From Cytospora piceicola (Eukaryota; Ascomycota; Sordariomycetes; Diaporthales; Cytosporaceae), in contig JALQBC010000008.1 of the NCBI GenBank assembly GCA_023375675.1, positions 1,054,001-1,118,000 of the forward strand: a DNA stretch of 64,000 nt. Direction: 5' to 3'. Positions 33,517 through 45,659 of the stretch are shown here, piece by piece (the first letter of the stretch is position 1; the number at the start of each line of letters is the position of its first letter). The translations under genes were made by a program, and so were the position numbers. Under the pieces are notes generated by a model that made no database searches, had not been told where the DNA came from, and saw nothing but the letters and a program-made list of their open reading frames with translations.

Positions 33517-35062
33517 TCACGAACCTTGTTGCTTCTGCCCCAGCATACCTCCATGCTCCCTCCACCCGCCCACGCTACTGACGGGGCTCCCCGTCACGGC
33601 CGTAGGGCTCTCTTCAAACCGCCGTTGTGATGTTGTCTGTGTTTCGATCTCAGCATCTACCGTTCCCCGACGACGTCCGACGACAGGACCATCGGCGCTG
33701 ACCCCCCCAACACCCGGGTCGGCGCCACGGCCTCTCCCCTCCGCGGGCTCATGCTCACCTTGAGAGTGCTTGCCAGGGGTGACCTCCTCCACATGATCAC
33801 TGGGTAGGTAGTCGTCGTTGTTGTTAGTCCTGACGTTGTCGGCAGTGTTGCTGTAGCCAGAAGCAGGCTCTCGGTGGCTCTGCTCCACCCCGTAGTTCGA
33901 CGTGGTCTCGTCCTGAAGCTGGACCGGTTGCCTCTGGTCGTGCGCGCCCTCGTGCAGCTGCTGCTGCGGCTGCAGCTGCTGGTCTTCGGACTCGGGCTGC
34001 CAGTCGCGCAGGTCGTCCTCGGCGTCGTTCAGGATCTGGCGGGCCTGGGCGCCCTGGGCGTACGGGTGGCGCTGGTCACCGGGGATGACGGGAGTGTCGT
34101 CCAGGAGGTTCAGGAGGCGCCGGCCGTGGCGCGCCAGGATGATCTGCTTCTCTGCCCGCTCGATGGTGGCGAGGAACTCGGCATCGTAGGACTCCTTGAG
34201 CTTCTCGCGAGTCTAACACACAACACGATACAGTCATTAGCACTCTGATAACCCAATGAAGGCCAGAACCCGGCGGGCACTTCAAGAGGGTTCGTTGCAA
34301 GGTGCACAGCAGCGCGGGAGGCGACCTACCACGTTGGTCAGCTGCGCCTCGGCCACCAGGTTCTCGGCCTCGGCCCTGACGAGCTCCTGCTCCAGCACGG
34401 GCAGCCTCGCGCTCTCGGGCTCCTTGGACTTGAGCTTTGCGATCTCGTCCGTGATCTTCCTCTTGCCGTCGCGCGTGGGCTGGACGCTCTTCTCCGTGTT
34501 GCGGATCTGCTTGAGCACGCCGCGGGCGTCGTCGAGGGCGTGCGCGTACGTGTCCTCCTGCTCGCCCAGCTCCGACATGATGACGCCGACCTTGTCGCTG
34601 ACGTCGCTGATGGCCTCGTCGCCCGTCTGCTCGCCCCACTCCGACAGCTGCGTCGCGATGCTCGTGCGCTCCTTGCCCGCCTGCTCGTGCGCCCCGATCA
34701 GGTTGTTGGTCGTCTTGATGAGCTTGTACAGCCGGCGCGAGAGCTCCGGCTGGATCGAGCCCCGCAGCGACGACAGGGAGAAGCCCACGCGGTGGTGCGA
34801 CCCGCCCGAGGAGCCTCCCGCGCCGCTGCTGGCCTGCTGCTTGGAGCGGACGGAGAGTGAACGGTTCCTGGTGGGAGAGTCTTAGTTAACCAGGTCACAT
34901 GCGACGGTGTGTATTGCCCAGTGGATAGGAGGAGGGAGATGGAGGAGGGGGAGGGGAGACAGGGGCTCACATCTTGGATGATGGTCTGGTGTAGCTTTGG
35001 TCAGAGCTTCTATTGGACCACTCTGAGCTTTGGTATGAGCTTTTGCGCGACCAGGAGAGCAT
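33517..35062 (-). CDS. Eisosome BAR-domain protein (Pil1/Lsp1 family, divergent paralogue)
   Basis: Membrane-bending protein of eisosomes, the plasma-membrane furrows of fungi. Exons 35062-34971, 34867-34330 and 34212-33517 give 441 aa. The Pil1 BAR core is clear: IQPELSRRLYKLIK, EWGEQTGDEAISDVSDKVGV, NTEKSVQPTRDGKRKI, LEQELVRAEAENLVAEAQL, then TREKLKESYDAEF and LLNLLDDTPVIPG. The N-terminus (MLSWSRKSSYQSSEWS) lacks the usual MHRTYS start of the main Pil1 group. The C-terminal 140 residues are long, Gln- and Gly-rich and disordered. This suggests the second paralogue group of filamentous fungi (PilB-like), not the main Pil1/PilA; that assignment is inference. Confidence 0.88.
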
Positions 35063-36325
35063 TTTGGCGGGAGGGGCTCTTGTGGTGTGGCAGACCAGAA
35101 GGCTTTGGGTTGTGGTTGTGTGACTTACATGATGTGCGTACAATACACGAGGGTTGCTTTGTTGACTTTTCAGTCTGGGTATCAGCAAGTGATACTGATG
35201 ATCGCCCCTTCTGCGTATCTCCTTCTGTGACTACCTACTTTACCTGGAGTTGTAGTTGTAGGGGTAAGTACGACGGTATTCTATTACTTAGGTAGTCTGG
35301 ACTCGTTCTTGTCTGAGACAGTTGTGAGGAAGGACGATGCGGATGTGGGGGTTAGGTGAGATAGATATGTATGAATAAGAAATATCGATCCAATCTGTCG
35401 GGTCGAGTAGGTATGTATGTAGTAAGTATGTATGCAAGGTATGTTTTTGTGTAGTATCACAGTCTCACGAGAAGTTTAGGGAGGGACGAGGTAAGATGCA
35501 AGATCAAATAGCATTCATTTCATGTAATGTGATGAGTGCTACAAAGCTCTAGCTTGACAATCCGTCATCATTGACACTAAATGTCTTAGATCCAGTCGAA
35601 TTCAGACGAGGGTAGACGATAGCGTCAGATATTCGTGCCGTCTTTTCCAATTGAGAAAGGAAAACGTGATGGCAGCCAGCCAGCCAGCATGGAGAGCCGG
35701 CAACGACGGCTGAAGGGTTGATGGAACAGCTTGTAATAGCTTGGGACGTGGGAGGACCGCCAAGCCACGTCGTCATTGTGGAAGACCCTTGATGCAGACT
35801 ACCTACTTAAGTACTTAAGTACTTAAGTAAGTACCTAGGTAGCTAACCCTCGGCAGATCGAAATCCCATGTCGTCATGGTCATTGTGCTTCATGATTGAT
35901 TGATCATGAAATTCCACCCAAAACAGTAGAATAAGTTGGTATGTCCCTCCGATTGTTCTTTTCTTGTGTCTCGTCTTATCTTGTCTTGTCTTGTCTTGTC
36001 CGTGCAATACGCTGGAGAACAAACATCCGGCCATACATCCGGCCAGACACGAAAACATGACATCGTCCAGCTCTCGTGCATCCCACAATGCGGATCCGCC
36101 GGGGATGGTTATCCACCACCACCAGGTTGTTGCAAGTACAAGTACCGTAACCTAGGTGGCCCCAGTCTCCCATGTGACAGATGCAACATTCGGAGGGTGC
36201 TCTGTGGCCACCAAGGTACCGGCTCAGCAACGAGTTTCACGGAGTCGTGCGCAGCCCCAGCAGCCGCCCGGATGATATATAGTCTCCCCAAAAAGAAAAA
36301 CATACACCACCGCCGAGCAATGCCT
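35063..36325. other. Spacer upstream of eisosome gene
   Basis: Promoter and leader of the eisosome gene and the 3' side of the small His-rich ORF. Contains a TACTTAAG/TACCTAGG palindromic array at 35801-35842 and a TCTTG(T)-type array near 35975-36000. No convincing gene. Confidence 0.5.
35801..35842. repeat. Array of TACTTAAG palindromes ending in GTACCTAGGTAG
   Basis: Three tandem ACTTAAGT units followed by AAGTACCTAGGTAG. One of the densest sites of the dispersed palindromic motif found across this window. Confidence 0.8.
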
Positions 36326-36562
36326 TTAACCGTATCGCCGAACCGTCCGCTGCTCGACCACCACGGGGCCGCTCGCTCGGTAGCTGGTGACGCTGGCCCT
36401 CGGGCTGTGGCCGTAGTGTGAGTGCCTGGACGTGTTGTGGCTGTGGTAGCTGGCCCTGGCGGGGTGGTGATGGTGGTGATGGTGTTTCCTTGCCGCGGGC
36501 GTTATCTCTTCCCTGTAGTAGTAGCCATCCCTGCCCCTCTTTGGCTCGGCGCCGAAACACAT
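36326..36562 (-). CDS. Small His/Tyr-rich hypothetical protein
   Basis: 78-aa ORF starting at the first ATG in its frame (MCFGAEPKRGRDGYYYREE). It has a run of seven His, then a Ser/His/Tyr/Arg-rich tail ending RRYG. I do not assign a function. Short Sordariomycete proteins with an MCFG...YYYREE start are familiar to me, which is why I keep it, but no domain can be named. No signal peptide or membrane segment. The leader holds a GGGCGGATA triplicate (36566-36592). Other frames across the same bases are longer but have no family resemblance. Confidence 0.45.
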   Translation of the reverse strand: MCFGAEPKRGRDGYYYREEITPAARKHHHHHHHPARASYHSHNTSRHSHYGHSPRASVTSYRASGPVVVEQRTVRRYG

Positions 36563-37802
36563 CTTGGGCGGATAGGGCGGATAGGGCGGATCGATCGAGG
36601 CCGGAGATCTTGTTTGGTAACTGGGCAAGGTTAAAAGGAATAAAATAAAAAGGGCTCAGATCTGTCGAGGTGAGGTGAAGTATGTATGGGTCGTTGTCGC
36701 TCGCTGTGGCTTGGATAGCAGCTTCAGGATACAAGAGGTTAATCAAGAGATATAGTAGGCAAAGTATTCCGGGCAAGTTGTACACCGTGACCCGAGAAGA
36801 AGGAAACAGAAGCATATTTATGATCACCCAGATGCTGACCGGCACTTCAGCCACAAAAACAAGCTTCAACCCATGCGAAACTCTCTAGTCTGGACTCTTG
36901 CGAGCGGTGCATATTCGCTCGTAAAGGCTTCATCATATCAGGCATGATTGGAGGGCTGCAGCTGACAACCAGCCACTCAGCGTGCACACCACCATGCTGG
37001 AGAAGTGCAGGGGTTCTCTGCCGTATTCCATACAAGGACCTTCTCAACTCTCAGATATGGCGACGACTATGAGGCTCAACGGCTGACAGATGCAAGAAAC
37101 TACCTGGGGATCTTGTTATCACCTGATCCATCTCGTACGAGGGCGAAGTACGAGGGCAAAGCGGAGAGGCCGGGAGGCTGGGAGGCTGGTTGGCTGGTTG
37201 GGCTGGTTAGGCTGGGCGAGGCCTAATCCACAGTGAGGAGACAGCATCTCCCCAGCTCCCTTCGTAAGCCAGAAAGGGCTGCGCTCGTGGTGGGTATGTA
37301 GCGACGTCAACCTGCAGAGGGAACTGGCGCCGAGCGTGGCGATTCTAGAAAAAAGGGGTTGCATGACAAGCCCGGAATCCTAGATGTCTATAGTTGACTC
37401 CATCTACGTATTATATCCCCGATTACATGGGTGCTGCCAGTACCGTCTCACCGCTCAAAATACTACAAAATCGAGAACCCTCAGGGAAATAGTAACCTCA
37501 TTATCAACGTTCGATGCAGGCTTCCACAAGGGAGGAATTCCAGGGTATCGCCAATTTGACATGCCAGGCACGGAGGCCTCTCCTGCCGACACAACGTCCG
37601 TCTCAATTCGCTAAAGTGCATCGCTCAGTATCAAGAGTAATCGCCAAGGCCATCACACATCGCTAAACCATCGGTATGATCATGAATCATAAAGAATTCC
37701 ATTTCTTCTTTTTATGTCCTTTCCCTGGATATTGTTACAATGCAAAAATCTCGACGAAAATGCGCTCGCCTACCCCGGCGCGTTCCTGATCCCGACTGCT
37801 GT
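36563..37802. other. Spacer between small ORF and OST1 3' end
   Basis: No recognisable gene. Holds the leader of the small His-rich ORF, with a GGGCGGATA triplicate next to its start, and the OST1 3' UTR. A short GGCTGGTT-type array lies near 37180-37215. Confidence 0.5.
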
Positions 37803-39381
37803 CTAGGAAGAGAACTTCAGCTCGACGCCTCCAATAACGTACGCCGCAATGAAGGTGACCACCATGCTACCGAAGATCACCAGAGGCTTGCGGATATCAG
37901 CCATGAGAGGAACATCGTAGGAGACAATTAGCTCGCGGTTACGGAATTCATCCACCAGGTTGCGGGCCTTGATGACCAGCACCGTTCGTCCAACCGTGTC
38001 CAGGAAGGTCTTGTGGATCTCCACATCAGTGCTAGTGATGGCAGAGGGCGGGAGCGTGGTGTAGTACTTCAAGTTCCTATGATTTCCTGTTAGAGATTAT
38101 TCGCTTCTCAATGCCTGATCGTACTTACTCGGCTCCCTCAGGAAGAACGACACGGACTACAACGTTCTCGTACTCGATACCCTCGGGCTGCTTGGGACCT
38201 TCCAGGAAGGGGACGTTAAGGACGTATCCCCCGCCAACAGCCCGGCGCAGGAAGTTCTTTGCATCCGCGTTCCAGCCGATGGTGAAAGGGTACTTCCAGC
38301 CGCCGAAGAGGGGGTAGCGAGGCTTGGTGACCAAGAGCGCCTCCCGCTTGCCGCTTCGGAACGTGGAGGTCGTCACGTTACCGATCACGTCGTAGTAGTA
38401 TGGGTCGATGCTGCTGACTGGGAGAGGGAAGTTCAGTTCCGCCAGGGCGAAGCTTGTCGGGGCGTAGAAACGCTGTTGCTGCCACTTCGCGCGGTTGAAC
38501 TGGGACGACAGGTTTGCGCCGTGGTGGTACATGGTGTATCGCTCCTCAAACGCGACGTTGCCCCCCCAATGGCTCACCTCGATGTCACGCTCCAGATCAG
38601 AGACATGGATGACGGGCTTGGTGAACTGGAAACGGGCCTCGACCGGCTGCTCTGCACCGGCGGGCAACTCCTCGTAGGGGCCGTAGGTCAACTTGGAGCC
38701 CTGCTTCTGAGGGTACTCCGAGACATCGCCGCTGCCAGGAAGCTTTGTGTAATTGGGAATGTCCGAGGAAGGAAACTTGACCTCGGTCTTTTGCTTCGTG
38801 GTCGTATAGGCGGAGGGTGTGTAGGCGGAGTACTGGTATACGAGGAACTGTTGATCCTCCTGGCCAATGGCTGCGGGGAGAGGGTAGAAGGCGGAGGTAT
38901 AATAATATGTGATGGAAAGCGTCTGCTGCTCGCCGGCCTTCAAGGGCTCTGGGAACTTGAATCGGTAGTACTGGATGACACTTGTGTTCCTATCAGCTCC
39001 TATCTCCTCAAGACGCCCGACGAGTCTGGCTTACCTCTCTGGGTCGAACTCAACAGCCTCGACCTTGAACGGGCCTGCATCTACATTCTTCTTGTCCTTG
39101 ACCTCAATACCGCCCACTCTGGACATTTGGTCCGGGGTGAATGGCAGGAAGTACTCATCCTGAGTCTCCTTTGCGATGTTCTCAATCTTGACGTTGATGG
39201 TCTCCTTGGCATAGTTCTTCTCCAGCTGGATTATGTGTACCAGGTTGGCATTCTTGAAGACTTGAGGAGGAGTGAAGGTGGCGGGAAGGGAGACTTTGGA
39301 AGTCGCGGTCGCACTGGTCGAGTCGGCCGTCACCAGCGACAGGCAGGAGGCCAGCGCTGGCAGCAGGGCAGAGAACCTCAT
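37803..39381 (-). CDS. OST1: Oligosaccharyltransferase subunit Ost1 (ribophorin I)
   Basis: Type I membrane subunit of the ER oligosaccharyltransferase that N-glycosylates nascent proteins. Exons 39381-39035, 38989-38129 and 38076-37803 give 493 aa (yeast Ost1 476). The cleavable signal peptide is MRFSALLPALASCLSLVTA. The lumenal domain has the family blocks VHIIQLEKNYAKETI, YYTSAFYPLPAAIGQ, FTKPVIHVSDLERDIEVSHWG and GWKYPFTIGWNADAKNFL. One C-terminal transmembrane helix (VIFGSMVVTFIAAYVIGGV) is followed by a four-residue cytosolic end. Introns are 45 and 52 nt, the shortest in the window. ATG 39381 is preferred because the codon further upstream in frame is TTG. Confidence 0.95.
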
Positions 39382-40721
39382 ATTCAAAGAGGCAAGGGAC
39401 TACTCATAAGATGGAGTAGCTTCAAATCCCAGGGAGAAGTGGATTAGAAAGGAATAAAAGGGAGTGAGTGGGTGGCAGTCTGATCAATTGGTCATTGATC
39501 GTTGAGCTGGGGTTGAAGTTCACCACCTTCACTTCCAAAGTTTACTTTACGGCGTTCCAAAGGACAGCTCTACAGCAGTGAAGCTTCCCCCAAAAGATTA
39601 GATTACGGATTATGGATTACGTTGCCCGCCAAGACGGGAGCTAAAATCGCTAACATATGATGACTCAGCAGTCTTGCCGTCGGCAAATCTGGATGTGGCT
39701 ATAGCGACAGATGTGGCAGTGCTGATAGCAGAACCGCCACATATATGACATCGACGTGGGGTTAGCAAATTCTCTGAGGACGATGATGGCGGGGTTCTGC
39801 TTCAGCAGTCCAGACAGTCCAGACCACCACAGCCTGCACAGCTCCAGACGTGTCACACCACCAGTTGACATTGTCCGTGGTTCTTCTTCAGGGGTTGGAC
39901 GAGACTGCATGTATCACCAGCTGGAATGCCCAGTAAAAATATATACAGTCTAGGATAGTAATGTCTTGCTATAGGAATGGGAGGAGTTCACTTAGAATCG
40001 AGTCTTCTGCTTGTGTTTCCAACTACCTAGGTATGATTTGGACTGGTCATATAGTATAATCAGTGTCTTGTCTGATATCACAGGAGCTGAGCTTGACCTG
40101 CCAGCTGCTGGCCCCATTACGAACCCAGGTAGCATTTACTGTGTAAATAGATGTCCAAATCCACATCTCATCTCATCTAGAACGGAGAGACGCCACGGAC
40201 AGCCCAGCCGGGCGGGCCAAGCTCACCCTGGGGCCAAGCAAACCAGAGTTCCGGGATTCAAACTACGAATATAACAACGATAAGTGACCTCAGGTGACCT
40301 CGTGACCATGTTGAAAATCTCTCAATTGTCGAACCATATTTAAGTTTGGGAGAGTATTTACTTTGGGACATATCCTTGGATTTTAAGAGGACCATATCCT
40401 TTTGACATCTTTCATCAATTATCAACCTCTGCAGCCGAATTCAAGTTATCTTCCGTCCAAACCACTGAACATTAGAAGTACCTAGGTATGTACCGTACCC
40501 ACTTGACCGCCTTCCAACCTAACTGAACTCTGACTGGAGAATCTGCCTCATCTCCATCTCCATCATCATCATCATCCAAGTTTGAACTGCAAGCACTAAC
40601 TTGCTACCCCAGCCTTATTACTTGTCTTTGGATACCCGATAGCTTCCTAAGACCTCCGTTGAGCTCTTAAGCCTTTAAGCCTCCTATTTTTAGACCACTA
40701 TCTGCATTTCAAGCAGTCAAG
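39382..40721. promoter_or_regulatory. Divergent promoter region OST1 / hexokinase
   Basis: 1.3 kb spacer with both promoters. It carries palindrome copies at 40024-40033 and near 40479-40488, and a TTACGGATTATGGATTACG repeat near 39600. No gene recognised. Confidence 0.5.
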
Positions 40722-43192
40722 ATGGTTGGACTAGGCCCCAAGAAGCCGCACTCCCGCAAGGGAACCAGTACGTGAGATACAACGCTTTTGCCCATATCTG
40801 CCCATATCTGCCCACGCCCACAGAGCACTTCGTCATTGTGTCTCTGGGACATGAGGCTGTCGGATGCATCGGATACCTAGTCAACTAGGTAGTCGCCATG
40901 TGTTGAGTCAGGGAAGCAGGGTGACCTGGAAGAAGCACCAAGTGGTTTGCTCCTGCCAGTCTATATGCGGCGACAGAGCATATGTCAACCTTGTGGCTAT
41001 GGTATGCCTCTTCATTCAAGAGCAAAACACCATATGCCTGTTTATCGACCTACGAAATCATCCTAGACAACCTACAAGATTGGAACTACCCGAATCCTTA
41101 TGCAGCACCTTAACTTTACCCCCCTTCGCTGAATCCCCCTACCTTTCGACCCCTTTCTTGCTCTCAATCTGCGGCCATACCTATCCGACTATTCCCCTGG
41201 GAGCTTAGGTTGCTTTCCCGCTTGTCCATCTGATTTCTCAGGCTTCTGTCGTCAACATCAGACGACGTCTGGGGAAGTAGGTTGTGATTAGCATTGTCGA
41301 CAAAATGCCGCTAGATAGCCATATGCCATCTCTTTCACCCCACGACAAGGAGGTGGCTCCCAAGACAAAGTCTCATTCCTTCTACCATCATAGACACCCC
41401 ATTGACACGGCTGCCAAGACCAGTTCGTTCTTTACCCTCATGTTTTCATCCTCTAAAACATGTCTCAGCAAACAATGCATTCTAACTTTGTGTGTGATGC
41501 AATAGGCATGGCAGAAGTCCCCAAGAGCCTTGTGGCCGAGATCAAGGCTTTGGAGGAGCAGCTTACTATCAGCCCAACAAAGCTCAAGGCCATTACTGAC
41601 CACTTCGTGAAGGAGCTTGAGAAGGGTATGTCTTGCCCAAATTTCCAGCCCCTGCCTTGGGAGATTCTTTACTGACTTGTTGACAACAGGTCTGAGCGTT
41701 GAGGGCGGCAGCATTGTAGGTTATAATCACCGAATTTCTGGATGCTGAGATCTGTAAATCCCTGGAAGAGGTAAACTGACTTAATGACAGCCCATGAACC
41801 CAACTTGGGTAATGGCCTTCCCCGATGGCTACGAGACTGGCACCTACCTGGCCCTTGACATGGGTGGCACTAACCTCCGTGTCTGTGAGATCACCCTGAC
41901 CGAGCAGAAGTCTGAGTTCGACATCATCCAGTCCAAGTACCGCATGCCCGAGGAGCTGAAGACTGGCACGTCCGAGGAGCTCTGGGAGTACATCGCAGAC
42001 TGCCTGCAGCAGTTCCTTGAGACCCACCACGGCGACTATACTAAGATGGATACATTGCCCCTGGGTTTCACCTTCTCTTACCCTGCCACCCAGAACTACG
42101 TGGATGAGGGTATTCTGCAGCGATGGACCAAGGGCTTTGACATCTCTGGCGTTGAGGGTCAGAATGTTGTTCCCATGTTCGAGGCAGCTCTTGCTGCTCG
42201 GGTGAGTTGCTCTTGGTTATGAGGCCGCACATTACTGAAACTGACACGGGTTGCAGGGAGTTCCTATCAAGATCTCTGCTCTGATCAACGATACCACCGG
42301 CACACTGATCGCATCTGCCTACACCGACACCAGCATGAAGATTGGCTGCATCTTTGGTACCGGTTGCAATGCGGCTTATATGGAGGACTTTGGCTCCATT
42401 CCAAAGCTTGCCCACATGAACCTGCCTGCTGACACCCCCATGGCCATCAACTGCGAGTGGGGTGCCTTTGACAACGAGCACAAGGTCCTGCCAAGTACCA
42501 AGTACGATGTCATCATTGACAAGGACTCCCCTCGCCCTGGCCAACAGGCCTTCGAGAAGATGATTGCTGGCCTGTACCTGGGTGAGATCTTCCGTCTGAT
42601 CATGGTGGACCTGCACGACAACCACGAGTGCCACATCTTTGGCTCTCAGGACATTGCGAAGCTTCGGAAGCCTTACTCCATGGACTCTTCTTTCCTGTCT
42701 GCAATTGAGGAGTACGTATTGCTTCCTAATCCCTGATAAGTCGCTACTCTGTGCTAACGTTTCTCTAGTGACCCATACGAGAACCTGCAGGAGACCTTTG
42801 ACCTCTTCCTCGACAAGCTGGACATCAAGCCCAACTCGGCCGAGCTGGAGCTCATCCGCAGGACGGCCGAGCTTATCGGAACCCGGGCTGCCCGCTTGTC
42901 TGCCTGCGGTGTTGCTGCCATCTGCAAGAAGAAGAACTACGAGTCCTGCCACGTCGGCGCGGACGGCTCCGTCTTCAACAAGTACCCTCACTTCAAGTCC
43001 CGTGGCGCCCAGGCCCTCCGTGAGATCCTGGACTGGCCAGAGAGGACCGACAAGCACGTGGAGGACCCCATTGAGATCCTGGCCGCCGAGGATGGAAGTG
43101 GTGTCGGTGCCGCCCTGATTGCTGCCCTGACGCTGAAGCGTGTCAAGGAGGGCAATGTCGCTGGTATTCTGCACCCCGAGAACTTTGTGTAA
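40722..43192 (+). CDS. HXK: Hexokinase
   Basis: Phosphorylates glucose and other hexoses with ATP, first step of glycolysis, with a possible role in carbon catabolite signalling. Six exons (40722-40767, 41506-41625, 41690-41715, 41791-42201, 42257-42711, 42769-43192) give 493 aa. The first exon encodes MVGLGPKKPHSRKGT, the typical start of fungal hexokinases; it joins SMAEVPKSLVAEI over a 738-nt intron. Exon 3 is only 26 nt (GLSVEGGSI). Phosphate-binding LALDMGGTNLRV, the sugar-binding block LGFTFSYPATQ, and the adenosine-binding C-terminal region are present. It is convergent with RMT2, with 141 bases between the stops. Confidence 0.95.
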
Positions 43193-43333
43193 ACGGGTTC
43201 TGTGTGATGTGCGGTGTGCGGTGTGCGTTGTGGAGGATTTTCATTTTGGGTATTCTCGGTATCACTCTAGATAGTTCCTCGACAAGCCACAGCCAATCTG
43301 TAGGGTGGGGGAAATAAGCACGAGCTGGTTCCC

Positions 43334-44795
43334 TCAGCCCAAAAAGGTGCAAACCGGTAGCCGGTATTCTGAAGATAGAATACGTTAGAGTTGCCAACCA
43401 AACAAATAAAAAACATTCACCATCACAAAGGATCAGGATGAGGATGCACTTACTGTCCAATGTCCAATACCTCCGCCTTACACCTTCCCACTCGCCCTTG
43501 CCGGCCTCCTCCAGCCCCTTCAAGTCCACGTCGATCTCTCTCCACTCAATATCCATTCCTGCATCTGCCAGGTGCATCTCCACGACCCTGGTGTAGACGT
43601 CGTAACATATCCTCCTATCGGCGCCAAGCCCGTTGAAGAAACTGAACACACCACCTTGGTCGAGCAAGCCAGGGATGTACTCTGTGAAGAACTTCCGTAG
43701 CTGGCTGTAATCCTCACCAAATGTGTCAAAGTATATCGCATCATACACCTCGCCATGCTCCAGGAGGATGGGCACAATGTCCTGCCACCTGCCCTGGTGG
43801 ATCTTGTACGCGCCCTCCTCAGGCCCACTAGCCTCCCAGCTGGGACCAAACTTGGAGTCTGGCGAGGACGTGTGTTCGAGGACCGCCTCGTGCGCCTCGA
43901 TGACGTGGTGCCGCGATGGCTTCGTCTCGGCAAACATGGTGTCTATTATACCCATACCGAACCCGATGTTCAGTATCCTCTTCCCGGGCTGCCTCTCGGG
44001 CAGGAGGGCGTCCACGCTCCTGCGCATGATGTCGGTCTCCCACGCCATCATCACCCCGTTGCCGTCGTCGTCGACCAGCTTCCCCTCGGTGTACGTGAGC
44101 TTCGACCGCAGGTACTTCTCGCTCTTGACGTCGACCCCGGCGTCGGGCATGGGGGGTTCGAAGCTCGGCCCGGCTTCCGCGGCTGCTGGCGCGGGTGCGG
44201 CCTCGACCAGCTCGGGGGCGTCGTCGCCGTCTTCCGGCGCGCCCGTCGGGCCGCTGTATTCGACGTGGACGTGGGCGGGCTCCTCCTCCTCCTCCTCCTC
44301 CTCCCCCTCCTCTCCGTCCCCGCCGTCCGCCATATCCTCGTCGTCCGCCTCGGAGCCGGAGCTCAGCTCCTCGTACCCGTCCATCAGGCCGAACAGCATC
44401 TCGGCGCGCATGCCCGCCTCCAGGCACATCTCGTACAGCCCCGCCTGGCCCAGCCTCCAGGCGACACAGCCCGGCGTCTCGTCGTGGTCGTCGACGTCGT
44501 TCCAGATGCCGCCCCACAGCAGCAGCTCGTGCACGGTGGCCCGGGCCCTCTCGGCGTCCTCCGGGTCCGCCTCGGGGTCGTCGGCCGGGCCGCACGAGCG
44601 GATGGCCGCGTGCAGGGGCGTCTCGCCCGTCGCGGGCTCCCGGGCCGAGGCCCGGCCGGGCGCGTCGAGGAGCTTCGAGACGCCGGGGGCGTCGTGCTGC
44701 CAGGCCCGGAGGAGGATCTCCGAGGTCTCGACCGGGCAGGTCGGGGTTATGCGCGCCGAGATGGAGTCGTCGATGGGGGGTGAAGGGGAGGCCAT
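43334..44795 (-). CDS. RMT2: Protein arginine N5-methyltransferase Rmt2
   Basis: Type IV arginine methyltransferase of fungi and plants; yeast Rmt2 methylates the delta nitrogen of an arginine in ribosomal protein uL11. Exons 44795-43454 and 43368-43334 (85-nt intron) give 458 aa. The N-terminus is ankyrin-like (TGETPLHAAIRSCG). A long acidic linker follows, including a run of Glu coded by CTC repeats (around 44281-44310). The methyltransferase domain has RSKLTYTEGKLVDDDGNGVMM split over the linker end, ILNIGFGMGIIDT (SAM site), HHVIEAH and AIYFDTFGEDY. The last exon of 11 codons gives the conserved YRLPVCTFLG end. Without splicing the ORF runs on wrongly into the 3' region. Confidence 0.95.
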
Positions 44796-45659
44796 GGTTG
44801 GTGATATGTTGGGGGGGGTGGGCCTGTTCGTGGTGAGAGAGGTGGGCTTGTCGTCAGGCAGAGTTCAGACACGAGTAAACAATAAAGGTAGCTTTGGGTG
44901 CTCATCTACTACAAGCAAGCTACAGGACCCCTCCAACTTTTTTTGGTTGCCTGCCGCAGATCCATGTACCGAGGGTACTTAGGTACCTAGGTACTTGGTG
45001 GGGTGGGTGCAAAATCCCGCTCCAGATGGTCTAGAAGTAGTGATTGGCCAATTGCAACAGCCCGTTTTCCCCCTCAGCCACCCAAATCAGTCCTCCCCAG
45101 AACGTGCACAGGCCAAAGTGGGGGCGCCCGGACGGTTGGCCAACGTCACATGGCGCCGTTTCCATACATAGTCCGCAGTAGCTGAAGCTTCCTTCGAGTC
45201 CTTCCATGTTGCTGCTGCCATTGATTAATGTTATGCGCCGCCTCTCACTCTTGTATATGACTGGTTTCGACAGCACATAATATACCCTGAAGTTCATTAT
45301 ATTGCCCAGTTTATCGTTGTCTTTCTTTATCTTCCCGTCTCTTTCCAGTCTCTTTCCAGTCTCCAGGTCGGGCACTTTGCTTAGTGCTTTCGAGGTATGT
45401 ACTAATGAGCGACCGGATTGACTTCAACCATCTCATGACTTGGCGTCCGAAGGCTCTTCCAATCCACTGTTACTATTGCCTCGCCGTCCCAGAGTTGCTA
45501 CAGACTCGAATACATGTCATGCAGGAAATAACGCCGTACGCCTAATGCTGATACTTTGTGACCCCAGAGACACGCAGAAATAGGTTGGTAGTAGAGCCGC
45601 CTCAATTCGACTTGCACCTACACTCGACCGTATAAACACATACCTCCGAAGCCGGTATT
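44796..45659. promoter_or_regulatory. Divergent promoter region RMT2 / VTC4
   Basis: 864 bases between the starts. The palindrome AGGTACCTAGGTAC is at 44981-44994. I found no CACGTG (Pho4/Nuc-1 type) site by eye. No gene. Confidence 0.5.

Noticed and set aside
36237..36869. 210-aa minus-strand ORF with a hydrophobic start
   Set aside because: Mixed-composition frame overlapping the His-rich ORF; the hydrophobic part lies in spacer and the rest is a shadow of the repeat-rich 78-aa ORF. Not strong enough to call a membrane protein.
40190..40270. Possible tRNA-like sequence (GGGATTCAAACTA context)
   Set aside because: No matching acceptor stem or D/anticodon arms could be paired by eye.
42068..43174. 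368-aa minus-strand ORF opposite hexokinase
   Set aside because: Antisense shadow; the plus strand carries a full hexokinase with consistent introns.
43143..43333. Extension of RMT2 past 43334 into the hexokinase 3' end
   Set aside because: Product of an unspliced 85-nt intron; the spliced end YRLPVCTF is conserved in Rmt2.
43723..44982. 419-aa plus-strand Ser/Pro-rich ORF opposite RMT2
   Set aside because: Antisense shadow of the acidic, repeat-rich RMT2 coding region.
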